64,000 nucleotides of DNA from Amycolatopsis mediterranei (GCF_026017845.1 NZ_CP100416.1:2269343-2333342); one strand, 5' to 3'. Shown: positions 8,666 through 17,706, numbered from the stretch's first letter. Program-made: numbers and translations. Notes: generated from the sequence alone by a model not told the origin.

Positions 8666-9289
8666 TTGACGGACGACGCTCTCGAGGCGTCGTCCGTGGT
8701 GGCCAACCGCGCGATGAACCGCGAGCGCCGGTTGGCCGGCCGCGACGGCTATTCGCGCGTCCTCGGCTTCGACATCCTGAGCTTGCCGTCCGGTGCGCGC
8801 TGGCTCGATCTCTGCTGCGGCAGCGGGCGCGCGCTCCTGGACGCGGCCGAGGCCCGGCCGGATCTGGACGTCACGGGCGTCGACCTCGTCGGGTACTTCG
8901 CCGCGGCCGGGCCCGTGCGGTTCGAGACGGCGTCGATCACGGCGTGGCAGCCCGCGGGCCGGTTCGACCTCGTCACCTGCGTGCACGGCCTCCACTACGT
9001 CGGCGACAAGCTGGGCGCGCTGCGGCGGGCGGCGTCCTGGCTGGGCGACGGCGGCGTGTTCGTGGCGAACTTCGACGTCGCGGGAATCGAGGCGCCGGGC
9101 GGGGCGCGCCGGGTGCTGCGCGCGCTGCGCGAAGCGGGTTTCACGTACGACTCGCGAGCACACCGGATCCGGCGGGACGGCCCCTTCGCCGGCTCGCTGC
9201 CCTTCCGCTACCTCGGCGCGGACGACCGGGCCGGCCCGAACTACACGGGCCGGCCCGCCGTCCGCTCGTGCTACGGATCAGCCTTGTAG
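8666..9289 (+). CDS. Class I SAM-dependent methyltransferase
   Basis: About 207 residues. The SAM-binding motif WLDLCCGSGRALLDAA is followed by an acidic motif DVTGVDLVGYF and a post-II region FDLVTCVHGLHYVGDKLGALRRA. These support a small-molecule methyltransferase of unknown substrate. The start is uncertain: TTG 8666 (LTDDALEASSVVANRAMNRE) fits the family N-terminus and lies past the ispG hairpin; GTG 8618 and ATG 8714 are alternatives. The 3' end overlaps the convergent small gene by 12 bases. Confidence 0.75.
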   Translation: MTDDALEASSVVANRAMNRERRLAGRDGYSRVLGFDILSLPSGARWLDLCCGSGRALLDAAEARPDLDVTGVDLVGYFAAAGPVRFETASITAWQPAGRFDLVTCVHGLHYVGDKLGALRRAASWLGDGGVFVANFDVAGIEAPGGARRVLRALREAGFTYDSRAHRIRRDGPFAGSLPFRYLGADDRAGPNYTGRPAVRSCYGSAL

Positions 9290-9532
9290 GTGGTGCTGGG
9301 CGGCGTCGCGGATCTGCAGGCGGACGTTCTCGAGCGCGGCCGCGACCTCGTCGATCTGCTGGGACGCGAGCTGGATGGCGCCCTGGATCGAGGTCGCGGA
9401 AGACGTCTCCCCGAGCAGGCCGAGCACCTGGGCCTGGAGGTCTTCGAGGTCGCTCTTCGTGGCGAGCGCGATGCCGGTCGGCACCTGGTCGGCGAGCAGC
9501 TCCAGCTGCTGCGCCTGCTCCTGGATCGTCAT
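9278..9532 (-). CDS. Small helical (coiled-coil) protein, unknown
   Basis: An 84-residue acidic protein rich in Leu, Gln and Ala with heptad-like spacing throughout (EQAQQLELLADQVP, QIDEVAAALENVRLQI). It looks like a soluble helical bundle or coiled coil. It overlaps the methyltransferase 3' end by 12 bases on the opposite strand. No domain is recognised and no function is proposed. The compact ATG frame and consistent composition suggest a real gene. Confidence 0.6.
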   Translation of the reverse strand: MTIQEQAQQLELLADQVPTGIALATKSDLEDLQAQVLGLLGETSSATSIQGAIQLASQQIDEVAAALENVRLQIRDAAQHHLQG

Positions 9533-9647
9533 CGGGGGATTTCCTTCCGCGGTGGGGACGCACTGTCCGTGTTAGCAGACGCGGAACTGGCAGTGACACC
9601 TAGGGCTTCGTCCCAGGTCGGGGGCTCCGCCACCCGAGCCCCGAAAA

Positions 9648-9670
9648 ATGTCGGTGGTGACGATTACGCT
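9648..9670 (+). promoter_or_regulatory. RecA-NDp (PafBC-type) promoter motif before the AraC gene
   Basis: ATGTCGGTG, eight bases, then TACGCT fits TTGTCRGTG-N8-TANNNT at all defined positions except the first T. The -10 ends seven bases before GTG 9678, which suggests a leaderless, damage-inducible transcript. The same arrangement precedes the VOC gene at 41543-41896. Confidence 0.6.
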
Positions 9671-9677
9671 CGCATTC

Positions 9678-10475
9678 GTGAGCGTGACCTGGGCCATTCA
9701 CGAGCCGCACCCGGTGGTGCGGCCCCTGGTCACGCGCTATGTCGGGTACGCGCAGGACGAGGTCACGCTGGCCGTCCACCGCGGGCTGCCCTCCCGGCAT
9801 GTGACGCTCGTCATCAGCCTCGCCGGGCCGGTGCGGATGGCGGGGCAGAGCCTGCAGGCGCTGGTCGGCGGGCTGCACACGCGCGCGGTGCTGATCCGGC
9901 AAGACCGCGTGCAGGAGGGGGTGCAGCTGGAGCTCGACCCGCTGGGGGTGCGGACGCTGTTCGGGGTGACGGCGGCCGAGCTGAGCGGCGAGGTGGCCGA
10001 CCTCGCCGACTTCGGTCTCGGCTGGTTGCCGGAGCAGCTGCGCTCGCTGTCGACCTGGCGCGAGCGGTTCGCGCTGCTGGATGACGTCCTGGCCGCCCGG
10101 GCCGTCGAGCCGGTGGTGCCGCCGCCCGAGCTGGGGGAGGCGTGGCGCCGGCTGCGCGGTGCGGACGGGCGGGTGCGCGTCGCGGACCTGGCGGACGAGG
10201 TCGGCTGGAGCCGTCGCCACCTGGGCGAGCGCTTCCGCACGGAGCTGGGGCTGGCGCCGAAGCAGGCGGCGCGGGTGCTGCGGTTCGAGCGGGCCGGGCG
10301 CCTGCTGCGGCGCGGGCGGACGGACCTGGCGGCGCTGGCGGCGGAGTGCGGGTTCTACGACCAGGCGCACCTGACGAACGAGTGGCGCGCGCTGGCGGGG
10401 TGCACGCCGGGGACGTGGATCGCCGAGGAGCTCCCGTTCCTCCAAGACCAGGAGGCGGAGGTGGCGCGAAGCTGA
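9678..10475 (+). CDS. AraC-family transcriptional regulator
   Basis: About 265 residues. The C-terminal third is an AraC/XylS double helix-turn-helix: VADLADEVGWSRRHLGERF, then AALAAECGFYDQAHLTNEW. The N-terminal sensor domain is not identifiable. It is co-directional with and four bases from a VOC-fold gene, so the regulator may control or be co-expressed with it. GTG 9678 is chosen because a RecA-NDp-type -10 ends seven bases before it; an ATG at 9648 lies inside that promoter motif. Confidence 0.85.
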   Translation: MSVTWAIHEPHPVVRPLVTRYVGYAQDEVTLAVHRGLPSRHVTLVISLAGPVRMAGQSLQALVGGLHTRAVLIRQDRVQEGVQLELDPLGVRTLFGVTAAELSGEVADLADFGLGWLPEQLRSLSTWRERFALLDDVLAARAVEPVVPPPELGEAWRRLRGADGRVRVADLADEVGWSRRHLGERFRTELGLAPKQAARVLRFERAGRLLRRGRTDLAALAAECGFYDQAHLTNEWRALAGCTPGTWIAEELPFLQDQEAEVARS

Positions 10476-10479
10476 AGGC

Positions 10480-10872
10480 ATGACTCCTGAACCGAACGTC
10501 TGGCCCGCCCTCCGCTACGACGACGCCCCGGCCGCGGTCCGCTTCCTCGTCGACGTCCTCGGCTTCACCGAGGCGCTGGTGGTGCCCGAGGGAGAGCTGA
10601 TCGCGCACGCCGAGCTGCGCTGGCCCGAGGGCGGCGCGGTGATGCTGGGCAGCGTCCACCCACCGGACGGAATCCACGACGCGATGAAGCCGGGAACGGC
10701 CGCGGTGTACGTGGTGTCGGACCGGGTGGACGAGGTGTACGCACGGGTACAGGCCGCGGGAGCGCAGATAACGGCGGAGCTGACGGACACCGAGTACGGC
10801 TCGCACACGTTCAGCCTGCGCGACCCGGAGGGCAACGCCTGGACCCTCGGCACCTACCGCGGCGCGGCTTGA
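10480..10872 (+). CDS. VOC-fold (glyoxalase/bleomycin-resistance) protein
   Basis: A 130-residue protein with the paired beta-alpha-beta-beta-beta modules of the vicinal oxygen chelate family: PALRYDDAPAAVRFLVDVLG at the N-terminus and SHTFSLRDPEGNAWTLGTY at the C-terminus, where the last Asp/Glu is typical of the fold. VOC proteins either bind toxic compounds or act as metal-dependent lyases or dioxygenases. It lies four bases after the AraC gene and is probably co-transcribed from the damage-type promoter. Substrate unknown. Confidence 0.88.
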   Translation: MTPEPNVWPALRYDDAPAAVRFLVDVLGFTEALVVPEGELIAHAELRWPEGGAVMLGSVHPPDGIHDAMKPGTAAVYVVSDRVDEVYARVQAAGAQITAELTDTEYGSHTFSLRDPEGNAWTLGTYRGAA

Positions 10873-10922
10873 CCGGGTCGCTCGAGCCGCCGGAGTGACG
10901 TCGGCTCGCCGGCCGATCAGCC

Positions 10923-10985
10923 GCGGCCACGGCCGCAGCCGCAGCCACGGCCGCAGCCGCAGCCACGGCCGCAGCCGCGGCTGCT
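10923..10985. repeat. 18-bp GC-rich tandem repeat
   Basis: About three copies of an 18-base unit (GGCCGCAGCCGCAGCCAC) run from about 10931 to 10980, flanked by partial units. It lies in the gap between the VOC gene and a DUF4177 gene where no gene is evident (10873-11115). Function unknown; probably slippage-derived. Confidence 0.7.
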
Positions 10986-11115
10986 CGGCTTGCCGGGTAG
11001 GGGTGCGGCTCGCGCTGGTGCAAGGGGGCGGCTTGCCGGGCCCGGAGTGCGGATCGCTGGCTCGATCCACCCGGGCCGCCCGGCGGCGGGGCCACCCCCG
11101 GCTGCCCCGCCCCCG

Positions 11116-11322
11116 CTACTGCACCGGCCGCTCGAACGTCACCAGCAACCCGTCCACCCCACCCGGCCCGACCCGGCCCTTCACCTCCGCCGAGGTGATG
11201 GCCTTGAGCTGCCACCCGTCCTCGGCGTGGTCGTTCAGCAGTTTCTCCAGCTTGTCGCCCGACATCTTGCCGCCGAGCAGCTTCTCGCGGACCTCGACGA
11301 CCTTGTACGTATAACGCTGCAT
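11116..11322 (-). CDS. DUF4177 protein
   Basis: A 68-residue protein whose opening YTYKVVEVREKLLGGK, the DGWQLKAI centre and the C-terminal LLVTFERP strand are the features of the DUF4177 family. The family is small, soluble and of unknown biochemical function. It is divergent from the GNAT gene at 11423. Confidence 0.8.
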   Translation of the reverse strand: MQRYTYKVVEVREKLLGGKMSGDKLEKLLNDHAEDGWQLKAITSAEVKGRVGPGGVDGLLVTFERPVQ

Positions 11323-11422
11323 GCTTCCGATACTGCCCGGAATGCCCGGTCACGGGTGTTCATCTCACCGTGTCGGGAGGCTTGCGTTCCGTTCAGCAGT
11401 CGAATCTGGCACCCTGGAGCCC

Positions 11423-12277
11423 GTGTTGCGGCTTGCAGGTGCCCGGCTGCTCGATGACCGGGACTATCCGGCGGTCCGAGCCGCGCTGGCCGCCGACCCC
11501 GTGGGCAGCTGCATGGTCAGCGCCCGGGTCGAAGCCGCGGGCCTCGACCCGTGGCGGCTCGGTGGTGAGCTCTGGGCTGCCGACAGCCGTCCGGTCCGGG
11601 CCGGGCGGCTCCAAGGGCTGTGCTTTTCCGGGCCCAACCTCATCCCGCTGCGCGGCAACGCGCCCGCGTTGCGCTCCTTCGCCGACCGCGCGCTGAGAAG
11701 GCAACGCACCTGCTCCTCGCTCGTCGGCCCGGCCGAGCAGGTCCTCGGCCTGTGGGACGAGCTCGAAGGCGAGTGGGGCCCGGCCCGCGAGGTCCGGGGC
11801 GACCAGCCGCTGATGGCGCTGGACGCCACGCCGCTCGTCGCCGCCGATCCGCTGGTCCGGCCCGTCCGGCCGGACGAGCTCGAGCGTTACCTGCCCGCGG
11901 CCGTCTCCATGTTCATCGAGGAGGTCGGTGTCGATCCGCGCAGCGGTGACGGCGGCGCCAGCTACCGCGCCCGGGTCACCGAGCTGATCGGTGCCGGCCG
12001 CGCCTTCGCCCGTTTCGAGGACGGCGAAGTCGTCTTCAAGGCCGAGATCGGCGCCATGTCGGCCACCGTCGGGCAGATCCAGGGTGTCTGGGTGCACCCC
12101 GACCGCCGGGGCAGCGGGCTCGGCACCGCCGGCACCGCCGCGGTCGTGAACCGGCTCGTCCGCGGCCTCGGCCGCACCGCCAGCCTCTACGTCAACGCCT
12201 TCAACACCCCCGCCCTCGCGGCCTACCGCAAGATCGGGTTCGAGCAGGTCGGCCAGTACGCGACGGTGCTGTTCTAA
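11423..12277 (+). CDS. DUF4081/GNAT N-acetyltransferase
   Basis: A 284-residue protein with an N-terminal DUF4081-type region and a C-terminal GNAT fold. The acetyl-CoA loop is VWVHPDRRGSGLGTAGTAAV, followed by SLYVNAFNTPALAAYRKIGF. The orthologous position in M. tuberculosis (Rv2867c) also follows ispG. The acceptor is unknown. GTG 11423 lies seven bases after CACCCT and gives the family's usual N-terminus; upstream codons in the frame overlap the divergent gene's promoter. Here it is separated from ispG by about 2.8 kb of additional genes. Confidence 0.88.
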   Translation: MLRLAGARLLDDRDYPAVRAALAADPVGSCMVSARVEAAGLDPWRLGGELWAADSRPVRAGRLQGLCFSGPNLIPLRGNAPALRSFADRALRRQRTCSSLVGPAEQVLGLWDELEGEWGPAREVRGDQPLMALDATPLVAADPLVRPVRPDELERYLPAAVSMFIEEVGVDPRSGDGGASYRARVTELIGAGRAFARFEDGEVVFKAEIGAMSATVGQIQGVWVHPDRRGSGLGTAGTAAVVNRLVRGLGRTASLYVNAFNTPALAAYRKIGFEQVGQYATVLF

Positions 12278-12338
12278 CCACTCTTCCGTGGCGGTGTTTC
12301 GAAGCCGCCGCAACGCTCTGACCAGGCATCATCCGGCC

Positions 12339-14129
12339 ATGAGTGCACGTCGAAACCGTGCCCTCGCGGTGCTGCTGCTCGTCGCCGCGACCACGGCCGG
12401 GTGCTCGGGCGACAGTCCCGAAGACGCCCTCTCCGCCTTCCTGGACGCCGTCGCGTCCGGGGACGTCGCCGGCGCGGCGGCGAACACCGACTCACCCGAA
12501 GCCGCGAAGACCGTCCTGAGCCAGGTCCGCGGCGTGCTCGACCCCGAGGCCCTCGACGTCGACGACGAAGAGGTGAAACAGCCGGACGGCGAAGTCGTGA
12601 CCGCCGGCTACCGGCTCACCTGGCACCTGCCGCACGGGCGCACCTGGTCCTACCGCGCCGACGCCCAGCTGCGGGCGGCCGAGAACGGCTGGCAGGTGCA
12701 CTGGCAGCCGACGGTCGTGCATCCCCAGCTGGCCGTCGGGCAGACCCTCGGCATGCTGCCGCAGCTGCCGGAAACGGCCCCGGTCCTCGACCGCGACGGC
12801 GTGCCGCTGATGCGCCCGCAGACGGTGATCGGCGTGGTCGTCGATCCGCAGAAGGCCGGCAACGCGAGTGCCGTCGCCGGGACGCTGGCCAAGGCGCTGC
12901 ACCGGTACGAGCCCTCGGTCACCGGCCGGTCCGTGCTGGACGGGATGAGCAAGACCAAGCCCGGTGACGCCTACCCGGTGATCACCCTGCGCGCCGGCGA
13001 CTACCAGCGCGTCAAGCCGGCGATCTACGACCTGCCCGGCGTCCGCTTCGCCAGCCAGGAGCGGCTGCTGCCGGTGACCCACGGGTCGGGGCAGCAGGTC
13101 CTGCCCGCCATCCGCGCGCTGGTCGAACAGCAGCTGGCCGGGGCGGCGGGCTGGCGGATCGTCACCCGCGACGTCACCGGCGGCGAGGCCGCCGAGCTCA
13201 AGGCCGAGCCGCCGCAGCCGGCGCCCGCTGTCACCAGCACGCTCAGCGCGAAGATCCAGGCCGCCGCCGAGAAGGCGCTCGCCACCGAGCCGTACTCCGC
13301 CGCGCTGGTCGCGATCCAGCCCTCGAGCGGGGACATCCTCGCCGTGGCGCAGAACGCCGCCGCCGACGAGGAAGGCTCGCTGGCCCTGTCCGGGCGCTAC
13401 CCGCCGGGTTCGACGTTCAAGATCGTCACGGCGGCGGCCGCGCTGTCGGCGGGGGAGGTGGAGGCGGGCAGCCCGGTCGACTGCCCCGGGACGACGACGA
13501 TCGAAAACCGCGTCGTGCCGAACGAAGGCCGGTTCGACCTGGGCCGGGTGCCGCTGAAGACGGCGTTCGCGCGGTCCTGCAACACGACGTTCGCCCGGCT
13601 CGCCGCCGGTCTCGCCGGCTCGTCGCTCACCGACACCGCGCGCTCCCTCGGCCTCGGCGCCGACTTCGTCGTCCCCGGCCTGACCACGGTCACCGGTGAT
13701 GTCCCGGCCAGCGACTCCGCCGTCCAGCGGGCGGAAAACGGCTTCGGCCAGGGCCGGGTGCTGGCCAGCCCGTTCGGCATGGCGCTGGTCGCGGCCACCG
13801 TGCAGGCCGGGAAGGTGCCGTCGCCGTCGATCGTCAAGGGCATGCCGGCGGCCACGAAGAACGTCGGCGATCCGCCGTCGCAGGAGGTCCTCGACGCGCT
13901 GCGCGGGATGATGCGGGAAGTCGTCACGGCGGGCACCGCGACCGGGCTGCGGGACATTCCCGACGTCGCGGGCAAGACCGGCACCGCCCAGTTCGGCGAC
14001 GGCTCTCACTCACACGGGTGGTTCGTCGGCTACCGCGGCGACCTCGCGTTCGCCGTGCTCCTGACCGACGCCGGGTCGTCCAAACCGGCGGTCCAGGCCG
14101 CGCACCGGTTCCTGGCGGGGATCGGCTGA
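12339..14129 (+). CDS. Penicillin-binding lipoprotein, class B-like transpeptidase
   Basis: 596 residues, cell-envelope transpeptidase (Rv2864c type). A lipobox (ATTAGC, Cys about residue 21) follows a short hydrophobic signal. An NTF2-like MecA_N domain comes next (EDALSAFLDAVASGDVAGAA), then a dimerisation region and the transpeptidase domain. The active-site serine motif is PPGSTFK (Ser about 358), the second motif SCN (about 413) and the third KTGTA (about 546). It should cross-link peptidoglycan or bind beta-lactams; a MecA_N domain is typical of low-affinity PBPs. ATG 12339 gives a proper lipoprotein signal. map follows after 23 bases. Confidence 0.93.
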   Translation: MSARRNRALAVLLLVAATTAGCSGDSPEDALSAFLDAVASGDVAGAAANTDSPEAAKTVLSQVRGVLDPEALDVDDEEVKQPDGEVVTAGYRLTWHLPHGRTWSYRADAQLRAAENGWQVHWQPTVVHPQLAVGQTLGMLPQLPETAPVLDRDGVPLMRPQTVIGVVVDPQKAGNASAVAGTLAKALHRYEPSVTGRSVLDGMSKTKPGDAYPVITLRAGDYQRVKPAIYDLPGVRFASQERLLPVTHGSGQQVLPAIRALVEQQLAGAAGWRIVTRDVTGGEAAELKAEPPQPAPAVTSTLSAKIQAAAEKALATEPYSAALVAIQPSSGDILAVAQNAAADEEGSLALSGRYPPGSTFKIVTAAAALSAGEVEAGSPVDCPGTTTIENRVVPNEGRFDLGRVPLKTAFARSCNTTFARLAAGLAGSSLTDTARSLGLGADFVVPGLTTVTGDVPASDSAVQRAENGFGQGRVLASPFGMALVAATVQAGKVPSPSIVKGMPAATKNVGDPPSQEVLDALRGMMREVVTAGTATGLRDIPDVAGKTGTAQFGDGSHSHGWFVGYRGDLAFAVLLTDAGSSKPAVQAAHRFLAGIG

Positions 14130-14152
14130 GCGGACCGTCGTAAGGTGGAGGC

Positions 14153-15010
14153 ATGTCCGTTCGTGCCGCGCTCGTTCCCGGCGTCCAGACGCCGCGCCGT
14201 GACGTCCCCAGTTCCATCGCCCGTCCCGAGTACGTGGACAAGCCGGCGCCGAAGCGGGACACCGGCAGCGGCGTGCGCACGCCCGAGGTGATCGAGGCGA
14301 TGCGGGTCGCGAGCCGCATCGCGGCCCAGGCGCTGGAGGAGGGCGGCAAGGCCGTCAAGCCGGGCGCCACCACGGACGACATCGACAAGGTGGTGCACGA
14401 GTTCCTGCTCGACCACCACGCCTACCCCTCGACGCTGGGCTACCGCCGCTTCCCGAAGTCGTGCTGCACCTCGCTCAACGAGGTGATCTGCCACGGCATC
14501 CCGGACTCGACGGTGATCGAGGACGGCGACATCTGCAACATCGACGTCACCGCCTACATCGGCGGCGTCCACGGCGACACGAACGCGACCTTCCTGGCCG
14601 GCGACGTCTCCGAGGAGGCCCGTCTGCTGGTGGAGCGCACCCGCGAGGCGACGATGCGGGCGATCAAGGCGGTCCGCCCGGGCCGGCAGCTCAACGTGAT
14701 CGGCCGGGTCATCGAGGCCTACGCCAAGCGCTTCGGCTACGGCGTGGTCCGCGACTTCACCGGCCACGGCGTCGGCCCGGCGTTCCACACGCCCCCGACG
14801 GTCCTGCACTACGAAGAGCCCTCCGTCGACACGATCATCGAGGAGGGCATGACCTTCACGATCGAGCCGATGATCACCCTGGGCACCATCGACTACGACA
14901 TCTGGCCCGACGACTGGACCGTCACCACGAAGGACAAGAAGTGGACGGCCCAGTTCGAGCACACCCTCGTGGTGACGGCCGACGGCAGCGAGATCCTCAC
15001 GCTGCCCTGA
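14153..15010 (+). CDS. map: Type I methionine aminopeptidase, mapB/MetAP1c type
   Basis: 285 residues, the same length as mycobacterial MetAP1c, with the extra proline-containing N-terminal segment of that subgroup ([19 protein letters not shown]). The metallopeptidase core shows [10 protein letters not shown], the metal aspartates in [19 protein letters not shown], the histidine in [12 protein letters not shown] and the glutamate in TFTIEPMI. It removes initiator methionine from nascent proteins. TAAGGT lies six bases before ATG, so the transcript is probably leaderless and only loosely coupled to the PBP gene. Confidence 0.96.
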   Translation: MSVRAALVPGVQTPRRDVPSSIARPEYVDKPAPKRDTGSGVRTPEVIEAMRVASRIAAQALEEGGKAVKPGATTDDIDKVVHEFLLDHHAYPSTLGYRRFPKSCCTSLNEVICHGIPDSTVIEDGDICNIDVTAYIGGVHGDTNATFLAGDVSEEARLLVERTREATMRAIKAVRPGRQLNVIGRVIEAYAKRFGYGVVRDFTGHGVGPAFHTPPTVLHYEEPSVDTIIEEGMTFTIEPMITLGTIDYDIWPDDWTVTTKDKKWTAQFEHTLVVTADGSEILTLP

Positions 15011-15014
15011 GTCG

Positions 15015-15818
15015 TCAGCTGCTGGTCGCCTTCTGGTAGCAGCGCACCGAAAGCGGCACGAAGACCACCAGCAGCACCGCGATCCACAGCACCGATGCCA
15101 GGAGCGCGTGCTGCATCGGCCAGACGTCGCGCGGCGGGAGGGCCGCGCTCGTGTTGCCGAACAGCTCCCGCGCCGCCTGGGTGACCGCCGAGACCGGGTT
15201 CCAGTCCGCGATCACGCGCAGCGGGCCCGGCAGGCGTCCGCTGTCGACGAACGTGTTGGCCAGGAACGTCAGCGGGAAGACGACCACCATCGAGACGTTG
15301 TTGAACACCTCGGGCTTGCGCACGGCCAGGCCGAGCGCGCCCATCACCCACGACAGCGCGTAGGAGAACGCCAGCAGCAGGACGATCCCGCCCAGCGCCT
15401 CGAGCACGCCGGTGTGGATGCGCCAGCCGACCAGCAGGCCGACCAGGCCCATGATGAGCAGGCTCGCCGTGCTGAGGATGAGGTCGGCGGTGGTGCGCCC
15501 GATCAGCACCGCGGCCGGGGACATGGGCAGCGAGCGGAACCGGTCGATGATGCCCTTCTGCAGGTCGTCGGTCAGCCCGTAGCCGGTGACGATGCCGCCC
15601 ATCGCCACCGCCAGGGTGAAGATGCCCGGCAGCATGAACTCGCGGTAGGACAGGCCGGGGATGTCGATCACGCTGCCGAACACATATCCGAAGAGCAGCA
15701 CGAACATCACCGGCGTGAACACGAGGGACCCGAGCAGGTCCAGCGACCGGAAGATCTTGATCGAGTTGCGCTTGGCGACCGTCACGCCGTCGGTCACGGC
15801 CATCTGCACCGCGTTCAT
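15015..15818 (-). CDS. ABC-2 type exporter permease (DrrB-like)
   Basis: 267 residues with six hydrophobic segments and the DrrB/ABC-2 core (REFMLPGIFTLAVAMGGIVTGYGL, FPLTFLANTFVDSGRLPGPLR). It forms the membrane half of an exporter with the ATPase encoded immediately upstream. The ATPase stop and this ATG share a base (TGATG), so translation is coupled. The operon continues up to the RHH regulator at 18195. Substrate unknown; relatives export antibiotics or lipids. Confidence 0.9.
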   Translation of the reverse strand: MNAVQMAVTDGVTVAKRNSIKIFRSLDLLGSLVFTPVMFVLLFGYVFGSVIDIPGLSYREFMLPGIFTLAVAMGGIVTGYGLTDDLQKGIIDRFRSLPMSPAAVLIGRTTADLILSTASLLIMGLVGLLVGWRIHTGVLEALGGIVLLLAFSYALSWVMGALGLAVRKPEVFNNVSMVVVFPLTFLANTFVDSGRLPGPLRVIADWNPVSAVTQAARELFGNTSAALPPRDVWPMQHALLASVLWIAVLLVVFVPLSVRCYQKATSS

Positions 15819-16783
15819 CACACGGCCTCCTTCGCGAGTTCGGTGGGCTCGGCCGTTTCGCGGCCGGTCAGGGTGAGGAAAACGTCGTCGAGGGTGGGGC
15901 GGCGGACGCCGACGTCACGGACGTCGACGCCGTCGAGAGCCAGCAGCGCCAGCGCTTCGGTAAGCGCTTTCGCGCCGTGGGACACGGGCACGGTGAGCCG
16001 GAAGCCCTCGGCCTGCGGCTCGCCGCTGGCCAGCCGGGCCAGCGCCCGCTGCGCGACGGCGACGTCGTCGTGCGTGCCGACGGTCAGCTCGATCCGCTCC
16101 CCGCCGACGAGGTCCTTGAGCTCGTCGGCCGTGCCGCGGGCGATCACGCGCCCGTGGTCGACGACGGCGATGCTGTCGGCCAGCCGGTCGGCCTCCTCCA
16201 GGTACTGCGTGGTCAGCAGCAGCGTGGTGCCGCCCGCGACCAGCTCGGTGATGACGTCCCACAGCTCGGTGCGGGCCCGCGGGTCGAGCCCGGTGGTGGG
16301 CTCGTCGAGGAACAGCACCGGCGGGTTGGCCACCAGCGCGCCGGCCAGGTCGAGGCGGCGTCGCATGCCGCCGGAGTAGCCCTTGACCGGGCGGTCGGCG
16401 GCGTCGGCCAGGCTGAACCGGGCCAGCAGCTCCCGGCCGCGGGCCTTGGCCCGCTTGGTGCCCAGGTGGTAGAGCCTGCCGACCATCTCGAGGTTCTCGG
16501 CCCCGGTCAGTTCCTGGTCGACGGCGGCGTACTGGCCCGAGGCGCCGATGTGCGAACGCAGCTCGTGCGCGTCCTGCACGACGTCGAAGCCGGCGACCGT
16601 GGCCCGGCCCGCGTCCGGCTTCTGCAGCGTCGTGAGGATCTGGACGGTGGTGGTCTTCCCGGCGCCGTTCGGCCCGAGCACGCCGAGCACCGTGCCTTCG
16701 GGCACCGACAAGCTCATCCCGTCGAGCGCGGTGATCTTCCCGTACTTCTTGACCAGTCCTTCGGCCACGATGGCGTCTGTCAT
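15818..16783 (-). CDS. ABC exporter ATP-binding subunit (DrrA family)
   Basis: 321 residues. Walker A is GPNGAGKTTT (about residues 36-45), the signature is YSGGMRRRLDLA and Walker B is VLFLDEPTTGLDPR, followed by the H-loop region of importer/exporter ATPases. A C-terminal domain of about 80 residues (VGVRRPTLDDVFLTLTGR at its end) marks the daunorubicin-resistance DrrA subfamily. It powers the permease encoded next. Third gene of the regulator-DUF4097-DrrA-DrrB operon. Confidence 0.93.
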   Translation of the reverse strand: MTDAIVAEGLVKKYGKITALDGMSLSVPEGTVLGVLGPNGAGKTTTVQILTTLQKPDAGRATVAGFDVVQDAHELRSHIGASGQYAAVDQELTGAENLEMVGRLYHLGTKRAKARGRELLARFSLADAADRPVKGYSGGMRRRLDLAGALVANPPVLFLDEPTTGLDPRARTELWDVITELVAGGTTLLLTTQYLEEADRLADSIAVVDHGRVIARGTADELKDLVGGERIELTVGTHDDVAVAQRALARLASGEPQAEGFRLTVPVSHGAKALTEALALLALDGVDVRDVGVRRPTLDDVFLTLTGRETAEPTELAKEAV

Positions 16784-16808
16784 CGATCTTCCCCTTCGCG
16801 TGGAGTCT

Positions 16809-17651
16809 TCAGGCCCGGCGGATGACGATGTCGCCGGTGTAGGTGTGGGCTTTGACCTCGACCGTGTCGCTGGTCCCGCCCGGTCCTTCGGACGGCGTGA
16901 GCGAGTTGCGCACCGAGCCGGTCAGGGAGTTGAGCTCGAGCCACGCGGCGCTGCCTTCGCGGATGCCGACCTCGATCTCGCCGACGGCCGTGTCGAGGAC
17001 GACCCGGTCGCGCATGACCTCGCCGAGCCGGATGTCGCCGGCGGCGGTCTTCGCGTTGACGCCGGCGTGGGCGACGTCGACCAGGATGTCGCCGTTGGCC
17101 GTGCTGACGCGCAGGTCGCCGGTCACTTCGCCGACGCGGGTCTCGCCGTTGGAGTTCTTCAGCACCGCGGTGCCGTCGATCTGGCGGATCCGCAGCTCGC
17201 CGGAGCCGGTGCCGATCTCGGCGTGCCCGGTGGCCCGGTCGACGAAGACGTCGCCGGTCGCGGTGTTCGCTTCGAGCCGCGAGGTCTCGTCGAGGTGGAT
17301 GTTGCCCACGGACGTCTTGACCCGGCTGTCGCCGAGGCGGCCGGTGACGTGGTAATCGCCCATCGCGGAGGTCGCCTTGAGGCGGGAGCCGGCCGGTAGC
17401 TCGACCGTGACGTGCAGTGCGCCGCCCTTGCCCCACAGTTTGGTGGTGTACTTCGGGCCCTTGACCAGCAGCTCGCCGTCGGCGAACTCGACGCGGGTCT
17501 TGGCAGCGGCCTTGACGTCCTCGGTGTCGCCGGGATCGGCCGGCCGGACCTCGACGGTGGTTTCGGGGTGGTCGCCGGCGACGATCCGGATGTCGGCCAC
17601 GCTGACGTCGAGCGTGGCCGTGATCGGCTCGGGGGTGGCGAAAACTGGCAT
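16809..17651 (-). CDS. DUF4097 beta-strand-repeat protein
   Basis: 280 residues made of repeated short beta strands (for example MGDYHVTGRLGDSRVKTSVG, then DVFVDRATGHAEIGTGSG), the pattern of DUF4097 right-handed beta-helix-like proteins. There is no signal peptide or membrane segment, so it is probably cytosolic. DUF4097 genes often travel with ABC exporters and small regulators, as here (25 bases before the ATPase gene). Molecular role unknown; an envelope-stress or adaptor function is only a guess. Confidence 0.85.
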   Translation of the reverse strand: MPVFATPEPITATLDVSVADIRIVAGDHPETTVEVRPADPGDTEDVKAAAKTRVEFADGELLVKGPKYTTKLWGKGGALHVTVELPAGSRLKATSAMGDYHVTGRLGDSRVKTSVGNIHLDETSRLEANTATGDVFVDRATGHAEIGTGSGELRIRQIDGTAVLKNSNGETRVGEVTGDLRVSTANGDILVDVAHAGVNAKTAAGDIRLGEVMRDRVVLDTAVGEIEVGIREGSAAWLELNSLTGSVRNSLTPSEGPGGTSDTVEVKAHTYTGDIVIRRA

Positions 17652-17706
17652 GGCTGCGCCCTCCTGGGGTGCGGTGAGAGTGTTTGTGCTGGTCAGAGCG
17701 GACGGG

